Assembly (NCBI GenBank): GCA_964644605.1
Contig: CAZXWS010000025.1
Coordinates: 1 to 21,462, forward strand
Direction: 5' to 3'
From: CAZLAJ01 sp964644605
Lineage (GTDB): Bacteria; Patescibacteriota; Microgenomatia; UBA1406; GWC2-37-13
Length of the DNA stretch: 21,462 nucleotides
The notes below the pieces were generated by a model. It did no database searches, was not told the DNA's origin, and worked only from the letters and a program-made list of their open reading frames with translations. The position numbers were made by a program, and so were the translations under genes. This document shows positions 20,396 to 21,462 of this stretch, in pieces (position 1 is the stretch's first letter; each line of letters starts with the position of its first letter).

Positions 20396-21462
20396 TTAAC
20401 GATATATTTTTATCACATCATGGATTGAGATGAGTATAGCGAGTGCGATGAGGATGATCATGCCAGCAAGATTTAAATTACGTTCAAAATTCTGATTTAC
20501 TCTCCTTTTTGTGACAATTTCATAGAGCACAAAAGCCAGTCGTCCTCCATCGAGCGCAGGGAATGGGAGTATATTGACTACTGCGAGGTTTAACGAAAGT
20601 AAGGCGATGAGTTCAAGCACTGCATTCGATCCGAATTTAATTGCTTCTCCTGTATATCGTGCGATCCCTATCGGCCCAGCCACGTCTACTTTTGGTTTTT
20701 GAAAACTAATTAATTGGAAAACTGTCTTTGATAGTTCGGAAACTATAGTCCAGGTAATATTAAAGGCTTCAGCTAAACCAAAAAATGGTGCTTGATACCA
20801 TGGATATTTTTTTTCAACTAGAGAGGTAACAACTACTCCAAGTGACCCTTGACCTTTTGGAGGATTTTTGCGTGGAGTTATTGTGATGATACGTGTTGTC
20901 CCATTAGTGTTTAGTTTTAAAGCGATTGGCTTATCTGCATATTTTTTTGTTACTGTGCTAAGGTCAGCAGTTGATTTTAATTTAATAGGACCACTATTTG
21001 TCACAACCTCTATAAGCTCATCTTTGGCCTTAATACCCATTTGTTGTGCAGGAGAATTATCTTGTACTTTTTCTACTATGACTTTATCTGTAGTTGTAAG
21101 CACTCCCTGAGTAAATAAAAAGGATATAAGAAGCCAACCCAAAAGGAAATTGCCAATTATACCTGCAGTAAGGATAAGAGCTTTTTGCCATGATTTCTTG
21201 TATACAAATGCCCTATCTTTCTTAAATTGAGATTTTTTATTTTCACCTTCATAGTATTCCTCACCATGTACTTTTACAAAACCTCCGATAGGAAGCAAGT
21301 TAATACTGTAGATGGTTTCTCCTATTTTTTTGCCCCAAACACGAGGAGGAAGACCAAATCCAAATTCTTCCACTAATACTCCGTTCTTTTTGGCTGCTAT
21401 GAAATGACCAAACTCGTGTACAAGAACAAGGATAGCGAGGATTAATATGAAGGAAATTATTG
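20396..21462 (-). CDS. rseP: RseP-type site-2 intramembrane metalloprotease (N terminus cut by window edge)
   Basis: At least 354 residues are present; the first residues lie beyond the window. Reading in from the right edge, the frame shows IISFILILAILVLVHEFGHFIAA: a membrane helix with the zinc-binding HEFGH motif. A PDZ domain follows (VIVEKVQDNSPAQQMGIKAKDELIEV), and then the second zinc-site motif NILPFPALDGGR (Asp ligand). Membrane helices surround ILTAGIIGNFLLGWLLISFLF, the RRVNQNF linker and the C-terminal LAGMIILIALAILISI. The enzyme cleaves membrane proteins within the bilayer, for example anti-sigma factors or signal-peptide remnants. An rseP-proS neighbourhood is also common in Firmicutes. 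The ORF can be read from GTG 21373, but that would delete the catalytic HEFGH. Confidence 0.95.
   Translation of the reverse strand, partial: IISFILILAILVLVHEFGHFIAAKKNGVLVEEFGFGLPPRVWGKKIGETIYSINLLPIGGFVKVHGEEYYEGENKKSQFKKDRAFVYKKSWQKALILTAGIIGNFLLGWLLISFLFTQGVLTTTDKVIVEKVQDNSPAQQMGIKAKDELIEVVTNSGPIKLKSTADLSTVTKKYADKPIALKLNTNGTTRIITITPRKNPPKGQGSLGVVVTSLVEKKYPWYQAPFFGLAEAFNITWTIVSELSKTVFQLISFQKPKVDVAGPIGIARYTGEAIKFGSNAVLELIALLSLNLAVVNILPFPALDGGRLAFVLYEIVTKRRVNQNFERNLNLAGMIILIALAILISIHDVIKIYR

Overview
The window looks like an AT-rich chromosome segment from a small-genome bacterium, most likely a Patescibacteria/CPR lineage. Supporting signs are compact genes with very short spacers, almost no Shine-Dalgarno sequences, -10 boxes placed 4-7 nt before many ATGs, a gamma-only DnaX, a short MurF-like ligase and an archaeal-type CMP kinase. 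UGA is used as a stop codon (murF-like gene, rpsU), so this is not a lineage that reads UGA as glycine. The phylum assignment is inference; no rRNA is present.

Layout. 1-602 (-) is the N-terminal part of an M20 peptidase cut by the window edge. 668-1051 (-) is a GxxExxY-family gene bracketed by a 24-nt inverted repeat. 1145-4769 (+) holds a radical SAM/SPASM-like gene, an EpmA-like lysyl ligase and a MurF-like ligase with its own promoter. 4785-6200 (-) is cysS. 6359-7789 (+) holds a TrpR-like regulator and an orphan 206-aa gene with a near-consensus promoter. rarA (-) and a Mn-type superoxide dismutase (+) diverge at about 9.0 kb. Then come tRNA-Pro(CGG), a Lys/Gln/Glu-rich protein and a MIP18-family protein (all -), then rnj-recR (+). 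From 13566 to the right edge everything is on the minus strand: rseP, a CMP-kinase-like gene, a T-box leader plus proS, a MYG1/DHH-like gene, rpsU, ybeY-like, dnaX, ybaB and prs (listed in transcription order).

Most of the content is core translation and DNA maintenance: three aminoacyl-tRNA-synthetase-fold genes, a tRNA, bS21, YbeY-like, RNase J, RecR, DnaX, YbaB and RarA. proS is preceded by a complete transcription-attenuating T-box riboswitch with an unusually short Stem I and a CCC (Pro) specifier.

Besides the T-box, the most striking layer is a family of short dispersed palindromes that end in GTAG/CTAC but have different stems. Copies lie between genes, inside the T-box leader, and in the same reading frame inside rarA and prs, where they encode 9-residue inserts. 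This resembles the in-frame palindromic elements of Rickettsia. Other items of interest are an SD-like sequence found only at rpsU, a YbeY homologue lacking its zinc histidines, and a radical SAM gene beside the EpmA-like gene.
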